The notes: generated by a model not told the origin, from the letters alone. Shown: positions 44,017-55,681, numbered from the stretch's first letter. The stretch is DNA of 64,000 nt from Plicaturopsis crispa FD-325 SS-3 (GCA_000827205.1 KN832565.1:623656-687655), one strand, 5' to 3'. A program made the numbers and translations.

Positions 44017-45795
44017 TCACACATACGTGCGGGGCGTAAGCTTCAACCGACACCCATCCTGAGGGAACAGCGTCGCAATGATCCTAGTGACCAAAGGTAA
44101 GTTATCGATCATGCAATGGCGTACAAGACGGAAGCGACTCACTCGACCTTCTCGCTCTCGGGCGTGATCTCATGCTCAAAGTTCATGAGCACGCTCGCGG
44201 TCGCGAGCACGAGCGCGATGTTCATATTCGCGTACTCGATGGCGATGCACTTGTGCGGCCCGCTGCCGAACACGAGGTAGTTCTTCGAGTTCTGGTTCGC
44301 CTGGCTGTTCGGGTCCAACCAGCGCTCCGGCCGCAGCTCCTCCGGGTCGTCGTACGCCTCGGGGTCGTGCAGGGAGTTGTAGAACGAGGGGATGACCATG
44401 CTGTTCACCGGGACGGTGTAGTCGTCCGAGATCGGGAAGGCTTTTGTGACTTTGTAGGGGACCTTTTTGAGCAGAAGTGAGCAAGAGCGCAGCGGACAGA
44501 GAGGAAAGAAATGCATACCATGGTGACGGGGGGCTTGATGCGCATGCTCTCCTTGACAAACGCCTTGAGGTAGTGCATCTCGTCGATCATCTCAATAGTG
44601 ACCAGCTTCTCAAAGTCCCCGGCGCGCACGCGCTCCTGTTCCTCCCGCACCTTCGCCAAGATGTCCGGGTTGTCAGCGAGGTGCTGGAACCCGTAAATCA
44701 AGCCACTGCTCATCGCGTCCTGGCTCGCAAACAAAAACGACACCAGCGTCAGCGCCATCTCGTCGTCGCTAAAGTCCCTGCGGCCCTTGTGCGACGGGTC
44801 GGTCAGGATCTGCACCCATGCGTCGAGCATGCACTCCGGCTCGTGCCCCGCCGCCATGTGCTCCTTGCTCTTCTTCGCCGCGAGTGCCAAATGCGCCTGG
44901 ACGACCTTGCGCGCCTTGACGGCCTTGTACACCTTCGTGCCCGGGAGCGCGAGCGGGAAGTTCACGAGCTCGAGCGCCTTGGTGAGCTGCCAGTAGATCG
45001 CGTTGATCTCGACCGCGGCCTCCTCCGAGATGTGGTTCCCGCAGAAGACGCGGAGGGAGGCGTCCATGTTGAGCGTGCGCGCGCGCATCATGATGGGGTT
45101 CGGCGCGGGGTCTTTCAGCCACTCGGCGATGTGCTTGCGGCTGATCGCGTCCTGGGTGCCGACGTAGGTGCTCAGGGCTTTGTGGGTGAAGAGGCCGTTG
45201 AGCACGCGACGGTAGTCTACGTGGGCCTTGCCCTTGAGGAAGACCCTGGAGGTGGGAGTCAGCACGAGGTCGCTTGAGGATATCGGGAGGAGCATACCAG
45301 TTGTCCGGCGACAAGATTTGTTTCGCCGAGGCGACCAAGCACGGTTCAGCGTGGTTGGGCGAGTTTAAAATCTTGCGCGCATAGTTGCTTGTGGAAGCCA
45401 TGACGATGAAGCTTTCAAAGGTTCAGTATTCCAGCAAAAGAGCGAGAATAACGGCTCGACACTCACATATTAAACACGCTGATAGCGCTAAGGTCACCGG
45501 AATTCCACTGGGCCTTGTACCCTTCCATGGTGGGCTTCAGTGAGTCCGCAAACTTGCCAATGATGGGGATAGTCCATTTGGACCCGGGCAAATGCTGCTT
45601 TTTGTATCTGTACACGGACTGTTCAAGGACCAAGAGCGAGAGGACGATGGCCACAGTCGTCGTGAGCCAGTTGACGGACAACGGCTGGCCGGCTGCGAGA
45701 GAAATAAACGAGGGGAGTTGAAAAGTATAGAGCGGCGCTGCGGAGGTGGAAGAGGGCACGGCTGGGGCGGAGGAGTGCTCCTTGAAGGTAGCCAT
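44017..45795 (-). CDS. ERG5: Sterol C-22 desaturase, CYP61 cytochrome P450
   Basis: ERG5 introduces the C-22 double bond in ergosterol synthesis in the ER. ATG at 45793-45795 (MATFKEHSSAPAVPSSTSAA); the membrane anchor is WLTTTVAIVLSLLVLEQSVY and the proline hinge HLPGSKWTIPIIGKFADSLK. Then come NAEPCLV-type B region, HVDYRRVLNGLFTHKALSTY, the I-helix region LFASQDAMSSGLIYGFQHLA, the K-helix ExxR in AFVKESMRIKPPVTM, PERWLDPNSQANQNSKNYLV and the haem loop FGSGPHKCIAIEYANMNIAL. The tail IATLFPQDGCRLKLTPRTYV is characteristic. About 515 residues in six exons. The SQDAMSS I-helix, in place of the usual AGxDT, separates CYP61 from other P450s. Confidence 0.93.
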
Positions 45796-47180
45796 GGTCG
45801 TCGTTGCAGTCGGTGGGCAAGGACAAGCAGCGATTGCGGTTCAAAAACAACACCACGAAATAATTGCCGGGAAATGGGCGAGATAAAGTTGGAAACTCGC
45901 GTCCTGATTGGCCAGCGAGAAAATCAGTCGATGGGCCTGCCATTTTTTGTCAGCGAGTTTCATGTAAAAAATTACTTATGCCGACGCTGTCTCGCACGAA
46001 ATATTTATCCCACCTCGAACGCCTGCAGGACGTCTCGGTCGTCCGCGCAGAGGTGAAACGAGTCCATTTCTTGAGCTACTGTGCGCTGTCATCCGTGAAA
46101 ATCGTGTCATCTCGTCACCGCCGCATACTGGGGACCCATGGATCGAAGAGGCCCATCGCTTTCTAGTCGACCGCGGCCCGCATCGACTCGAGACAGACAA
46201 CACAAGAGGTGGCGGCATGCCATCGGAGCGAACCCGCGGTCCAAATCTCAATCGCAAGTTGCAGGCAGCCATCGGAGACGTAGCAAGGATGGAGGGCTAT
46301 TGCAGCAGTTCGTACCAATCTGCTACCCCTCGTGCTCTCATACTTATACTTCCCCATCTCCTCTTCAGCATTCAGCAATTAATATCTCAAGGTATGACGG
46401 TGTCGGCAGTGCAAGTGACGTCGAGACTACTATAACTTTTGTCGAGTTAGATAAGTCCGGATTAATATTGCACCACATGACTCCTGAGGCCTGAATACTT
46501 GCAGCCATATTGCCTGGGTGGAAATACTGACAAGCGACGCTGTACTCGAACTTGACGCCCTCGTAGAACCGCCTGGTCGATGGGATCTGCGGTGGTCGCC
46601 GCAGAGTCGCAGACGTCTCTTGGCCAGATTCCATTGTGACGGTCGTGTTGTCCCGGGACCGCCGTCTGCATCGCAGAGACCGGCCCACTTCTCCGTACGA
46701 CGCAAAGGCTATTACACCTCTGGCCGCACGACGGGGCAATGGACTCAGACTGTACTGGACCTTGATCAGCGGCATTCTGGTCTGGCTTTTGGGGATTCAA
46801 GAGTCTTGTCCTTTGGCTCTTCCGGTCGGCTGGCAGCATGGCATGAGACAATGACGAGGGTCGTTCAGCGCTACCGTGACACGGTTTGTCGTGTCCGAAG
46901 AGGAAGAGCGCGGATGCCACACTAGCGGCCGTCTCGTCCGGGGTTTGGTGGATTCAAGAGTCTTTTGCCCTACCTGGCCTGGTCGACTGCTATGACAGGG
47001 GCTGCTCTGGGTCGCTAAGCGCTATGCGGTTTGTCGTGCCGACGCACGCGGACGCTACACTCGCAGGTGAAGTCGACACGGCGTACGAGCTTTCTGCAGC
47101 GCGAACATCGAGTTTGTCAATTGCAGGTCGGAATGTTTCATGCATTGAATAAAATCGCAAAATACCGCCTCTGTCCGCAC
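45796..47180. other. Intergenic region with a 157-bp imperfect direct duplication
   Basis: About 1.4 kb between ERG5 and the NmrA-like gene. Open frames have no domain or splice support. A duplicated segment (46793-46925 and 46950-47065) is listed separately. Confidence 0.5.
46793..47065 (+). repeat. Imperfect direct duplication, period about 157 bp
   Basis: Two segments share in order GGATTCAAGAGTCTT, a C/T-rich patch with GGTCGRCTG, AGCGCTA, CGGTTTGTCGTG and GCGGATGC/GCGGACGC followed by CACTAGC/CACTCGC. The first begins at 46793, the second at 46950. The flanks between the shared words differ by substitutions and small length changes. Confidence 0.75.
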
Positions 47181-47912
47181 TCACGCGCCACTAATCAGCG
47201 GCGCCTTCCTCGTCCACTCGTTCTTCTCCAGCTCCCCAACCACGAACGCCGCGAACCCAATCCTCGGCAACGTGAACCCCGTCTTGCCATCCCCGGTGTA
47301 CCCCGCGACGACCTCCCGCTCGAGCCCGTTCCCCAGGAACGCAACTCTCACGAGCGTCCAGTCCAGCTCTGCGCCGTCGTTCTTGATCGTCTCCGCGCTG
47401 GCGATGATGTCCGCGTACGTGTTCGGCACGAACGTCGATATGGCCAGGACGGAGGCGGCCCTGCAACCAGTCCAAATTAGCGTCCTTTCCCCCTGTGCGC
47501 GATACCCTGTGCGCGATACGAAAGGGTCGACTCACCAGCGGTAACTGTACACATCCCCATCGTCCGGCACGCTAGGCGTGCTCAGCGCAATCAGCCTCTT
47601 CACCCCATGCTTCTTCATCGCCTTTATAACCGCGCCATACGCCTTCGCCACCGGCGTCCCGGGCGGGTGCCCCATGATGCTCGGCCCCAGCGCGGACACC
47701 ACCGCTTTCACGCCCTTCACCGCGTCCGCGAGCGCCTGCGTGTCCTCGAAGGTGCCTTTGAGCACGACGACGTGGGCGTGGGAGGAGAGGTCGGCGGGGA
47801 GCTTGGAGGGCGTGCGCGCGTAGACGACGGCGGTGTGCCCCGCTGCGAGGGCTTCGCGCACGAGGAGGACGCCGATGGCGCCCGTGCCGCCGAGGATGAG
47901 GATGCGCGGCAT
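47181..47912 (-). CDS. NmrA-like NAD(P)-binding protein, paralogue
   Basis: ATG at 47910-47912 (MPRILILGGTGAIGVLLVRE), stop TGA at 47181-47183. The dinucleotide loop GGTGAIG, VVYARTPSKLPADLSSH, GVKAVVSALGPSIMGHPPGT and KRLIALSTPSVPDDGDVYSY lie in exon 1. One intron separates this from AASVLAISTFVPNTYADIIA, WTLVRVAFLGNGLEREVVAG, YTGDGKTGFTLPRIGF and GELEKNEWTRKAPLISGA. It matches the gene at 32952-33670 along its whole length with the intron at the same place, so the two are paralogues 14 kb apart on opposite strands. Function beyond NAD(P) binding is unknown. Confidence 0.9.
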
Positions 47913-48433
47913 GTCGTGAAAAGGGGAGGTGGGGACGGGAGGTTGTTGGTTGTTGGTTTTGAAAGGCGGGACGGGGTGGGGAAGGACAAGAGGCGCTGGT
48001 CGTGCGCTGTTTTGCGTGGGCGGCTTATAAAGGTTGGCGTATGTATTGCATCTGTATATGCATATACCCGATTTGAATGGATCTTCGGGCCATTGAAAAA
48101 GTCGTGCGTCCTCGATCTACACTTTTTCTAAACCATCGACGGTACCAGCAGGATTTCTCCAGGCAAGCTCGCAGAGAAGGATAGCGGCGACATGGACGAA
48201 CACTACAGTTTCCTATTCGGAATGTTTCCTCCGCGACCGACATACATGTTCTTCTTGCATAGACGCCTTGCACAATATTAGCGACTTTCAAGCTCAAGGT
48301 TTCTTGACTTAGACCTGACCTATCGCTATCGATAACGAAGACTTCCAGTACAGTCTCACCGTCTGACTACAAGTGCTGATCTCGCTGCTTGACAGTACTA
48401 CGCTTCATATAGATTTGTTCAGCTCGAGGAACG
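47913..48433. other. Divergent promoter region
   Basis: About 0.5 kb between the NmrA-like gene (-) and XanA (+). A TTTATAAG element on the minus strand at 48024-48032 lies about 115 nt upstream of the NmrA-like ATG. Confidence 0.5.
48024..48032 (-). promoter_or_regulatory. TATA element of NmrA-like paralogue
   Basis: Minus strand CCTTTATAAG about 115 nt upstream of the start codon at 47912. Inference from sequence and spacing. Confidence 0.45.
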
Positions 48434-49930
48434 ATGCCTATCGGACTGACCCCCGTTCCTCTCCCCCCTTCTGCGGACCCAGAAAAGCTCTCGGACTTTG
48501 GCAGGATTGTCACTGGCGTAGATCTGAGTGGGGCCATTGCCCCGTCGGACTTCCAGGAGTTAGAGGACGCTCTGTACAAGGTACGCTTACCGCGCTGGAG
48601 GGCGGCGCAAGTCACTCAACTTCGTCCGACAGTACAGTCTGCTGGTATTTCGCGACGTTGACCTCAGTCCGGAGCAGCAATACGAATTGACCAAGGCGAG
48701 TTGCACACACCCCGCACAACGATTTCCGTACCAATTCCACTGATCACCCCGCACAGGCCTTCGACCCCACCTGCGAGGACGCCGAGCACGGCCACGGTAA
48801 CAAACGCCTCGGCAAAGACTCCATCCTACACTACCTCCGCGGCCTCCCCGCCGTCCCCCAAGTCCAACTCCTAGGCTCCGGCTCCATCCACGCCCACGCC
48901 AACATCCCCGAAATCACGCTCGAGCACCCCTCCCACAGAACCTCGCACAAAACCCACATTTCCCCCGAGGACGAGGCGGGCGGGGTAACGCGCTTTAATC
49001 GATGGCACATGGACGCCGCGCTCTACGACCTCCCCGTCCCGCGCGTCACCACGCTCTACGGCATACGCGTCCCCGAGGGGCCGCCGCAGACATGCAAGTA
49101 CGACGACGGGACGGGGGACGAGCTCCCGCTCCCGCTCGGTAGCACGGCGTTCGTTTCGGGTAAAACGATGTTTGACGCGGTGCCGGAGGAGCTGAAGAGC
49201 GTGGCGGTGCGCGCGCGGGTAAGGTACGCGCCGCGCCCGTATGAGTGGATGGCGCCTGCGCGGCTCCTGTCGACGGGGCTGGGCGTGGAGGTGGAGGGTT
49301 TGGAGGTGCCGTATGAGCGGCTAAGGGAGTGGGAGGAGGGGAAGAGGAAGGTGTACCCCGTCGTGCGTATCACGAATACTATGATCTCTGACTCGGATGA
49401 GGCTACGTCTTGGCTGACCATGTGCTCCGCGTTTCTAGCTGTGGAAAAACCCAGTCACGGGCGGTCTGCATTTCATGGTGCACCCGTGCTGCGCGGCGGA
49501 GCTGCTCGTGGATCCGCTTCCGCAGGGTACACGGGCAGAGGGCGCGCTCTACCCCGACGGGGCGCATCTCACCGACTTGGGGGAGGTTAGAGAGCTCCTG
49601 TATCGCATGCAAAGGCCTGGCATCGCTCCGCAGGTCAGTTGACGCATCGAATATGACCAAAAATGTGCTTTTACTGACCGTTTTCACTAGCTCGTATACC
49701 CCCACGACTGGTCTGTGTTTTCGCGACATTCATATTGTCTTGTACGGCTCTGACTCTGACATGGCTGCAGGCGCCCGAACGACCTCGTCATCTTCCACAA
49801 TCGGGGTGTCATGCACACCGTTACTGGGGCGTTCAAGGAGGGCCAGGTGCGGGTGTTCCATCAGTGCAATTTGGTCGCATCCGATGAGCCTGTCGGGCCG
49901 TCCCCTGAAGATGTACGGGCATGGGTGTAA
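48434..49930 (+). CDS. xanA: Alpha-ketoglutarate-dependent xanthine dioxygenase (XanA type)
   Basis: A TauD/TfdA-fold Fe(II)/2-oxoglutarate oxygenase. Fungal XanA turns xanthine into urate without a molybdenum hydroxylase. ATG at 48434 (MPIGLTPVPLPPSADPEKLS). Exons then read FGRIVTGVDLSGAIAPSDFQ, YSLLVFRDVDLSPEQQYELT, AFDPTCEDAEHGHGNKRLGK, VPQVQLLGSG, and RFNRWHMDAALYDLPVPRVT with the iron-binding HxD (WHMD). The far part has LWKNPVTGGLHFMVHPC, EGALYPDGAHLTDLGEVREL, YPHDW and RGVMHTVTGAFKEGQVRVFH with the third iron ligand His and a 2-oxoglutarate-binding Arg downstream. The ending LVASDEPVGPSPEDVRAWV stops at TAA 49928-49930. Five or so introns; about 405 residues. The XanA call rests on recalled whole-length similarity to Aspergillus XanA. 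Confidence 0.85.
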
Positions 49931-50279
49931 GAGTATTAGGATGCCGTCAAAAGCGACGAGGTGGCGGCACGCCCGCATTGAGTCGCCCCGCTGGATGATG
50001 TTGAATCTGCATGCTCACCGTTCCCGCCCGTCGACAACCTCGGCGGTGGTAAACGCAAAAAAATCACCATACGCTGTACCTGACATGACCATCTCATCTT
50101 AACCTAGTAGGGATCGAGTAGGGACGGCAGAGACTTGTCCACTGTGTATGTTTATGATGAGTGTATGATACAGTTTATAGCCCCGACGCACTAATAAGTC
50201 AGTACGTGTCTACCGAATAAATCAAGCACCGCCAGTGCCAGTCAAGAAGGGGTAACCCAGCCACGCGAGAGGCACCTAG
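49931..50279. other. Intergenic between convergent genes
   Basis: About 350 bp between XanA (+) and MDV1 (-) stops. No feature recognised. Confidence 0.5.
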
Positions 50280-52886
50280 CTACAGCGACCAGATCTTCAC
50301 CATAGAATCCCGCCCGCCAGACACCATGTACCGGTCCATGTACCGCAGTCGCTCAGCCGGCTTCATGTGTCCGTTCGTAGCGAGTGTGGAGTGCTGCATG
50401 CTGGTGCGGTTGTACACCTGCAAAACATAGGTATTGGAGTATGAGTGATGCGGGTAAAGGAGGATGGAGAGACGAGAGGGGACCACGTACCTTGATCCCA
50501 TTCTCACCGGTTGCCGCGACGATCTTCCGGGTGTCGAACTGCAGCGCAGTAACTGGGTGATCGTACTTCAGCGTCTCGAATATCCCGCCCGTTCGTAGAT
50601 CCCATATCTAAACACCAAGACACCATTAGCACGAAAGCACAGTAACACGGAAGCACGACTTACTCGAATAGACTTGTCAAGACTGCCGCTAACGACGTGC
50701 AGCTCGTCAAACTGCAGACTCGTGACGGGGCCCGTATGCCCAAGCAGCGTCCGATGTGCCTGGCCCGTACGCACTGCAAGAATGAACCAAAGTTGGTAAA
50801 CCTATGTCCACCATATACACGAAACACGATATACGCACTATCCCACATGCGTACCGCGCCGTCCCCGCTGCCGCTCACGAGCGCGTACCCCCAGAACTGA
50901 ACGCCACCCACAAAGTCCTGGTACATGTCCCAGCTGCCGTCCGCATATGGGGGAGTGGGTACCGCGAAGTTTCCTGCGGCAGCGGCAGCGCCTGAGAACA
51001 GGTGATTGGGGATGGGCCCGCCAGGGACGGTTGACGGCGGATGCGAGATTGCCCAGAGGATGTCCATCGTCATCACGCACTGGCCAGTGGTAAGATCCCA
51101 TTGCCGAAGTGTCTTGTCCGACGCGCCGGTGACCTGCGACAACGTCAGAAACACGGTGCGGCTCGACGACACGGAGAGGAGGCATTACCAAACAGTCATC
51201 CTCGAAATACAGCGCCGTGACGGCTTTGCTGTGCCCTTCCAAGACCCGTGCACAGGGGCCCGCGCCCTCGCTGGGCTCGCTCTTGGTGGATCGAACACCG
51301 TTCACCTGACCGCCCTCCTCGTCCTCCTCTGGCACACTAACCAACTCGCCCTCCCACTCCTCCTCCTCCACTTGCCGCAGGTCCCACAAACGCACGTCCC
51401 CATCCTCCGCGCCGGTGAGACATACATGGTCCTCGACCTGCACGCACTTGACCGTCCCGCGGTGCCCGCGCAGCCTCCCAACCTCGGTCCCCGAGAACAG
51501 ATCCCACACGCGCGGCTGCGAGTCCTCCTGCGCGGCGCTCACGAGCGTGCCGTACGGCTCTGAGAAGTCGAGCGCGGTTATTGGCGTCGTGTGGCTGTCG
51601 AGCGTCTGCGGGAGGGTCAGCTGGTAGAGCGTGAGCTGGAGAGTGTAGCGTTACCATGAAGGCCACGCCGGGCGGAAGCTCGTCGTGCTCCGAGGGCAGG
51701 AACGCAGGACCCTTTCGTCTCCTGGAACTTGGAGGAAGATGAACGGGCTGCGCTCTTTTCTGGGTCCGATGGGCGGACTCTTCAGCCTCGAGCCGCTCTC
51801 GCACATCTTCCACTAATGCAACTGTAAGAGAGTGAATACGGGACACTGTGAGTACTTACGCTCGTCGTCCAGCTCAAGCTCGTCTTCCTGCAATTTGAGT
51901 AGGTCATGCTCGAGTTTGTCTCTGATCGTGTCTAACGCCTCGATTTTGTGCGTGATTTCAACGATTTCACTATTTATTAAACTCTGTGCGTTCGATCAGC
52001 ACCACCGGCACGCAGTGCAAAGACTGCAAGGACGCACCCGTCGAACGTGGATGTTCTCCTTATCCCGCGTAATTTCTTTGGTCTGACGCATCAGCTCTTC
52101 TTTCCCGAATGTCTTGCCCGCACTCAAACTCTCGCGCCCTCGCCGTTTCCCCTTGCCTTTTCGTCCGCCCGCGTCCGATTCTCGATGCCCGATGACGACC
52201 ATGTCATCCTCGCTCGCGACACTGTTCCCCTCGTGTTCCTCCTCGTCTGTGAGCAAGCCCCGTGCGCTCATCCCCAGCTTCTTGAGCCCAAGCCGCGGAG
52301 TATCGACGTTACGCAGCTGCCGCCTTCGTGTCCGGCTCTTCTCGGCACTGGGAATTGTGGCATTGAATCCGCGCAGGAGACTCACGTTTGCATCCGCGTC
52401 CCTGTCCGGCACCTCCGCCTCCAAAAGCTCCTCGGTAGCTTCTACGATCTCGAGGTCGCGCGAGGTGATGCGGCGCGCGCCCATGCTGAGGCGCAGCGGT
52501 GCGCGTCCGAGGGTCGCAAAATCCATGCGGCGCGAGCCAGACATTCTGGAGCCGTCTCCACCACCACCGACGGACGGACGTGACCTGCCAGAGACCGTGG
52601 CCGCGTTGGATATATTGCGCGGGGTCATGAGTACGGGTGCTACTGTTCGCGAGGCAAGTACATGGTAAATATTATTTTGAGGCGTGAAGACCGTGCGGCA
52701 CTTACGATCTGATAGTATCCTGTGGTGGTCGTGTTTCTTGCTGGTAAAGGGCGCCATGAGTGCTTGCGACACGAGCTCCATCCGGCTTGGGCCTGGGGTG
52801 TCGGACCCGGCAGAGGTTACGAGGGGGTCCAATGCCGACCGCGCATTTCGTTTGCTGTCCTCTGTTCTCCGGCGTTCGGAGGCCAT
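50280..52886 (-). CDS. MDV1: Mitochondrial fission WD40 adaptor (Mdv1/Caf4-like)
   Basis: Mdv1 links Fis1 on the mitochondrial outer membrane to the dynamin Dnm1. ATG at 52884-52886 ([20 protein letters not shown]). The N-terminal region contains [40 protein letters not shown] and a long acidic/basic linker ([20 protein letters not shown]). A coiled coil follows ([40 protein letters not shown]). The C-terminal half is a seven-bladed WD40 propeller: [110 protein letters not shown] and [13 protein letters not shown]. Stop TAG 50280-50282. About 720 residues, typical size. Introns cut several blades. Confidence 0.92.
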
Positions 52887-54041
52887 AGGAGACGGGATCT
52901 CCACCGCGAGTCTTCGATGAGAAAAGTTGGCAGCAGCAACAAGTCAAGGTCAAGGAGAAAGTACAGGAATTAGCGGTGACTTCGCGTTTCTTCGGGCGAC
53001 CGGCGTGAAGCTGCAGCGCCCTTCAAATGGAAATATCTTCTCACGAATTTCTCCGTGCATATAGACATACACCAGTGGGTGCACATATAGACATACACTG
53101 GCAGTCTGAGTACCTGACGTCGACCTCCTGCATCTACGCTACAGTACGGGTGAAACGATACAATATCCTTAGTTGTGCGTCTGCCGTAGCTCGACGAGAA
53201 TCAACGAACAGCCTCATCTCAGCTTTTCGAAACCTCTGTCTCCCATGCTCTCCCGATTGCGACGCGGCAGTGACTGACTCGACGCCCCCATTTCCCTGGA
53301 AGTTGGTCAAGCTCGACTCTCGCACCCACCCCTGCTGGCAAGCTTAAAGCCGGAATATTGGTAATGAGCGGATACAAAGCTGTAAGGTCAGCTTCCGCTT
53401 CCTCAACAACTTAATCTTTGCACAGTGACCGGCGACCGTCAATTGCCATGGTATGCACCCATAGTATTCCTTTGGAGCACACAATTTATGTGCATATGAT
53501 GGAATCTCATACTTGGTCGGCTCTTGAGCAATGAGTAGTCAAGATTATTCTATTTTGTTCTTGCTTGCGCTGAGGTGCATGCTGACTCGGTCATGCTGTA
53601 CTAATCCCACAATACTAGGTAGCCTGAACTTATGATTCGGCCAGGACTCGGGACTGACTGTCCCGAGGCCCTGCGGCTTTCGAGGTGAAATGAAATGAAC
53701 TCTATGCCTGCCTTTTGTAGATGCCACGTGTCGCCCCCATGCCTTCAACACGTCCAAATCCAGTGTCTTGAGTCGACGACTCGACGTCGTCTGCGATAAA
53801 TCCGTGAACTCTGGGATATTGTGTAGGGTGTGCATATGCAGTAGGCTTTTGGCAAGTATAGCCTGCTCCTTCAGCCTCAAATGTGGCATGTCGCTGCCAT
53901 TGTCTTCAACTGGCGCCGAATTGGACAATAGGATTGGCACACAGTTGCACAACATCGGCGCGTTGAGCAATTTGCGAGTTTTTTTCGCCCTCCATTCATT
54001 TCATCACGCTGACGCTGTCCTCAATTTGACAATGGCCGCAG
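52887..54041. other. Intergenic region
   Basis: About 1.1 kb between MDV1 (-) and the truncated HNH-family copy (+). I looked here for the missing HNH exons of that copy and found none. Two copies of the word ATAGACATACAC at about 53062 and 53089 form a short local repeat. Confidence 0.5.
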
Positions 54042-54960
54042 GATCGAGACGACACCGTCTTCCATCTTCAAACGTCCCATGAAGATCCCTCGCAATACGT
54101 TACCCACACCTTCCCATTCGCAGGATTCGGTACAATCAAATCCCATATACACCCCCGTTTCGTCATTTGGGATCTCGGCCGGAAATTGGATAAGGACATG
54201 CCACAATTTCTGAAAACCCTCCGACGTAAACAAGAAATCGCCCATGCCCAGGACTCCCTTACTGTATCGGAACTGGTGTCACGGCTGCTGCACGCATGTC
54301 AGGTTTATGACAAGTGGGTAGATCAGAGCATACCATCATGCCCTCGACTAGACGTTGGCATCGCGCCGTCGATCTCGTCTAGCCGAGAAACTAGGCGGAG
54401 ACGTGCCATTTCTCCATTAACGAGAGCGAACAGCGACTCAGGCGAGGCCCGACTTACCAAACAAAACCTGAAGACCCTCCGGGATAACTTCTACGGTAGC
54501 TCGATACCATGGGATGCTAGCATAATGCGCTGGCGGACGTTCTGCAAACGCGCGCCGATCGAGCAGGAGAAATCCGACAGCGTCGGAAACGACCTTGTCA
54601 TCCTAGACGGCGACGACGAAATGGACTCCGTCGGGGATAGTACATGCAACGATGACCTGTCGAAACACACCCGTATGCCTCATCTGCTCTGCTCCATGTA
54701 AAATATCGACTAACTTTTTAACACTCCTAGTATTCGAGTCTGCATCGTATGTGGCACCGCTCTTTCTGACACCATCTGTTGGCCTTCAAACATTGTCCGA
54801 GTCAGCAGCGCCGCCTTCTGAAATGTACGACGTGCCGCCGAGTATGCTCATGCTCGATCCGGTATCACAGTATGCCCCACTGCAAAAGCTTGGCAAGCGC
54901 GCGTTTGCTGACTTTGCGAGCGGGGATGATTTCACTTTTCTACGTTCAAAGAGGGTCTAA
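54042..54960 (+). pseudogene. HNH-family paralogue lacking its 5' HNH half (copy A)
   Basis: The last large exon of the family is open from the acceptor at 54041: DRDDTVFHLQTSHEDPSQYV, THTFPFAGFGTIKSHIHPRF, VIWDLGRKLDKDMPQFLKTL, CQVYDKWVDQS, VGIAPSISSSRETRRRRAIS, RLTKQNLKTLRDNF and RWRTFCKRAP. An intron at the same place as in copies C and D (donor GTATGC at 54672, acceptor CTCCTAG) joins FESASYVAPLFLT and a tail ending LGKRAFADFASGDD, stop TAA-side TAA/TAG near 54958-54960. The upstream exons that hold the HNH core in the other copies are not found in the 1.1 kb before it. It is either a 5'-truncated relic or a gene with a new first exon; the intact frame and intron leave both open. Confidence 0.55.
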
Positions 54961-55341
54961 GCATCGTGTATGTAGTATGCTGTGCGTTAGCTTATGATAT
55001 CTTGAATTGGAAACGTTGCGTTGGACTTTCATGGACGTCGCCTATTCCTGAGACCTGGAGAATGGCCTCGAGCGTCGAATATCCCTCGTACCTGACCGCG
55101 ATACACTTCACTGTTAGTTTATCGAGGAGCGCGCCGGCAGATACTACTTGCGCACAGTTCCAGTGATTGACTCAGTATGATACACATATAGCCTAACGCA
55201 TTTCATTATAATTCGTGACGATAACAAGCAGGATACTATGACGGTAGATATCCGCATAACCTATAACATAACCTATATAATGCTCCCCACGCCGGGAGTC
55301 CCCGGAAATGAGGCGATAATGAGGACAGTCGAATAAATTAA
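54961..55341. other. Intergenic region
   Basis: About 0.4 kb, AT-richer than neighbours near 55190-55290 (ATAACCTATAACATAACCTA repeats of the word ATAACCTAT). No gene recognised. Confidence 0.5.
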
Positions 55342-55650
55342 GGGAAGGTGGGTGTCACTCGCGATTGTGATAGAGTCGTATTCGGGTCTTGGAGGAGAAC
55401 TCGTAAGATACAGAGGAAGGTGGGTGTCGCTTGCATTGATTCGTGGACTGAAGAAATAGGAATTCGGATAACGTGAAGGAAAGTGGATGTCGCCCGCATT
55501 GGCGGTAAAGACAGATTGGAAGAACTTGGATGATACAAAGGAAGGTAGATGTCACTCGTGCAGGGAGGCGCGACCGTGACCACGGGAACAGGGGACGCGA
55601 GATAATATGAAGGAACGTGTGTATCGCTCGGCAGGGCGACGGGAAAGACA
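55342..55650 (-). repeat. Five-copy minisatellite, 61-72 bp units
   Basis: Core words start near 55342, 55413, 55475, 55538 and 55610: GGGAAGGTGGGTGTCACTCG, GAGGAAGGTGGGTGTCGCTT, GAAGGAAAGTGGATGTCGCC, AAGGAAGGTAGATGTCACTC and AAGGAACGTGTGTATCGCTC. Between cores the units share a TGATACA/GATACAG/GATAACG-type word just before the core but otherwise vary. The minus strand keeps one open frame through the whole array (about 115 codons) with recurring ATPTFLCILR, ATSTFLHVIR and VTPTFP peptides. Confidence 0.85.
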
Positions 55651-55681
55651 AGTTGAGAGATCGACGGCTTGAATGATTGGC

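Noticed and set aside
44477-45277. 266-codon plus-strand frame opposite ERG5
   Set aside because: Antisense shadow of the ERG5 main exon; no motif.
46462-46920. 152-codon minus-strand frame upstream of ERG5
   Set aside because: Low-complexity, no domain, and it spans part of the 157-bp duplication; treated as chance.
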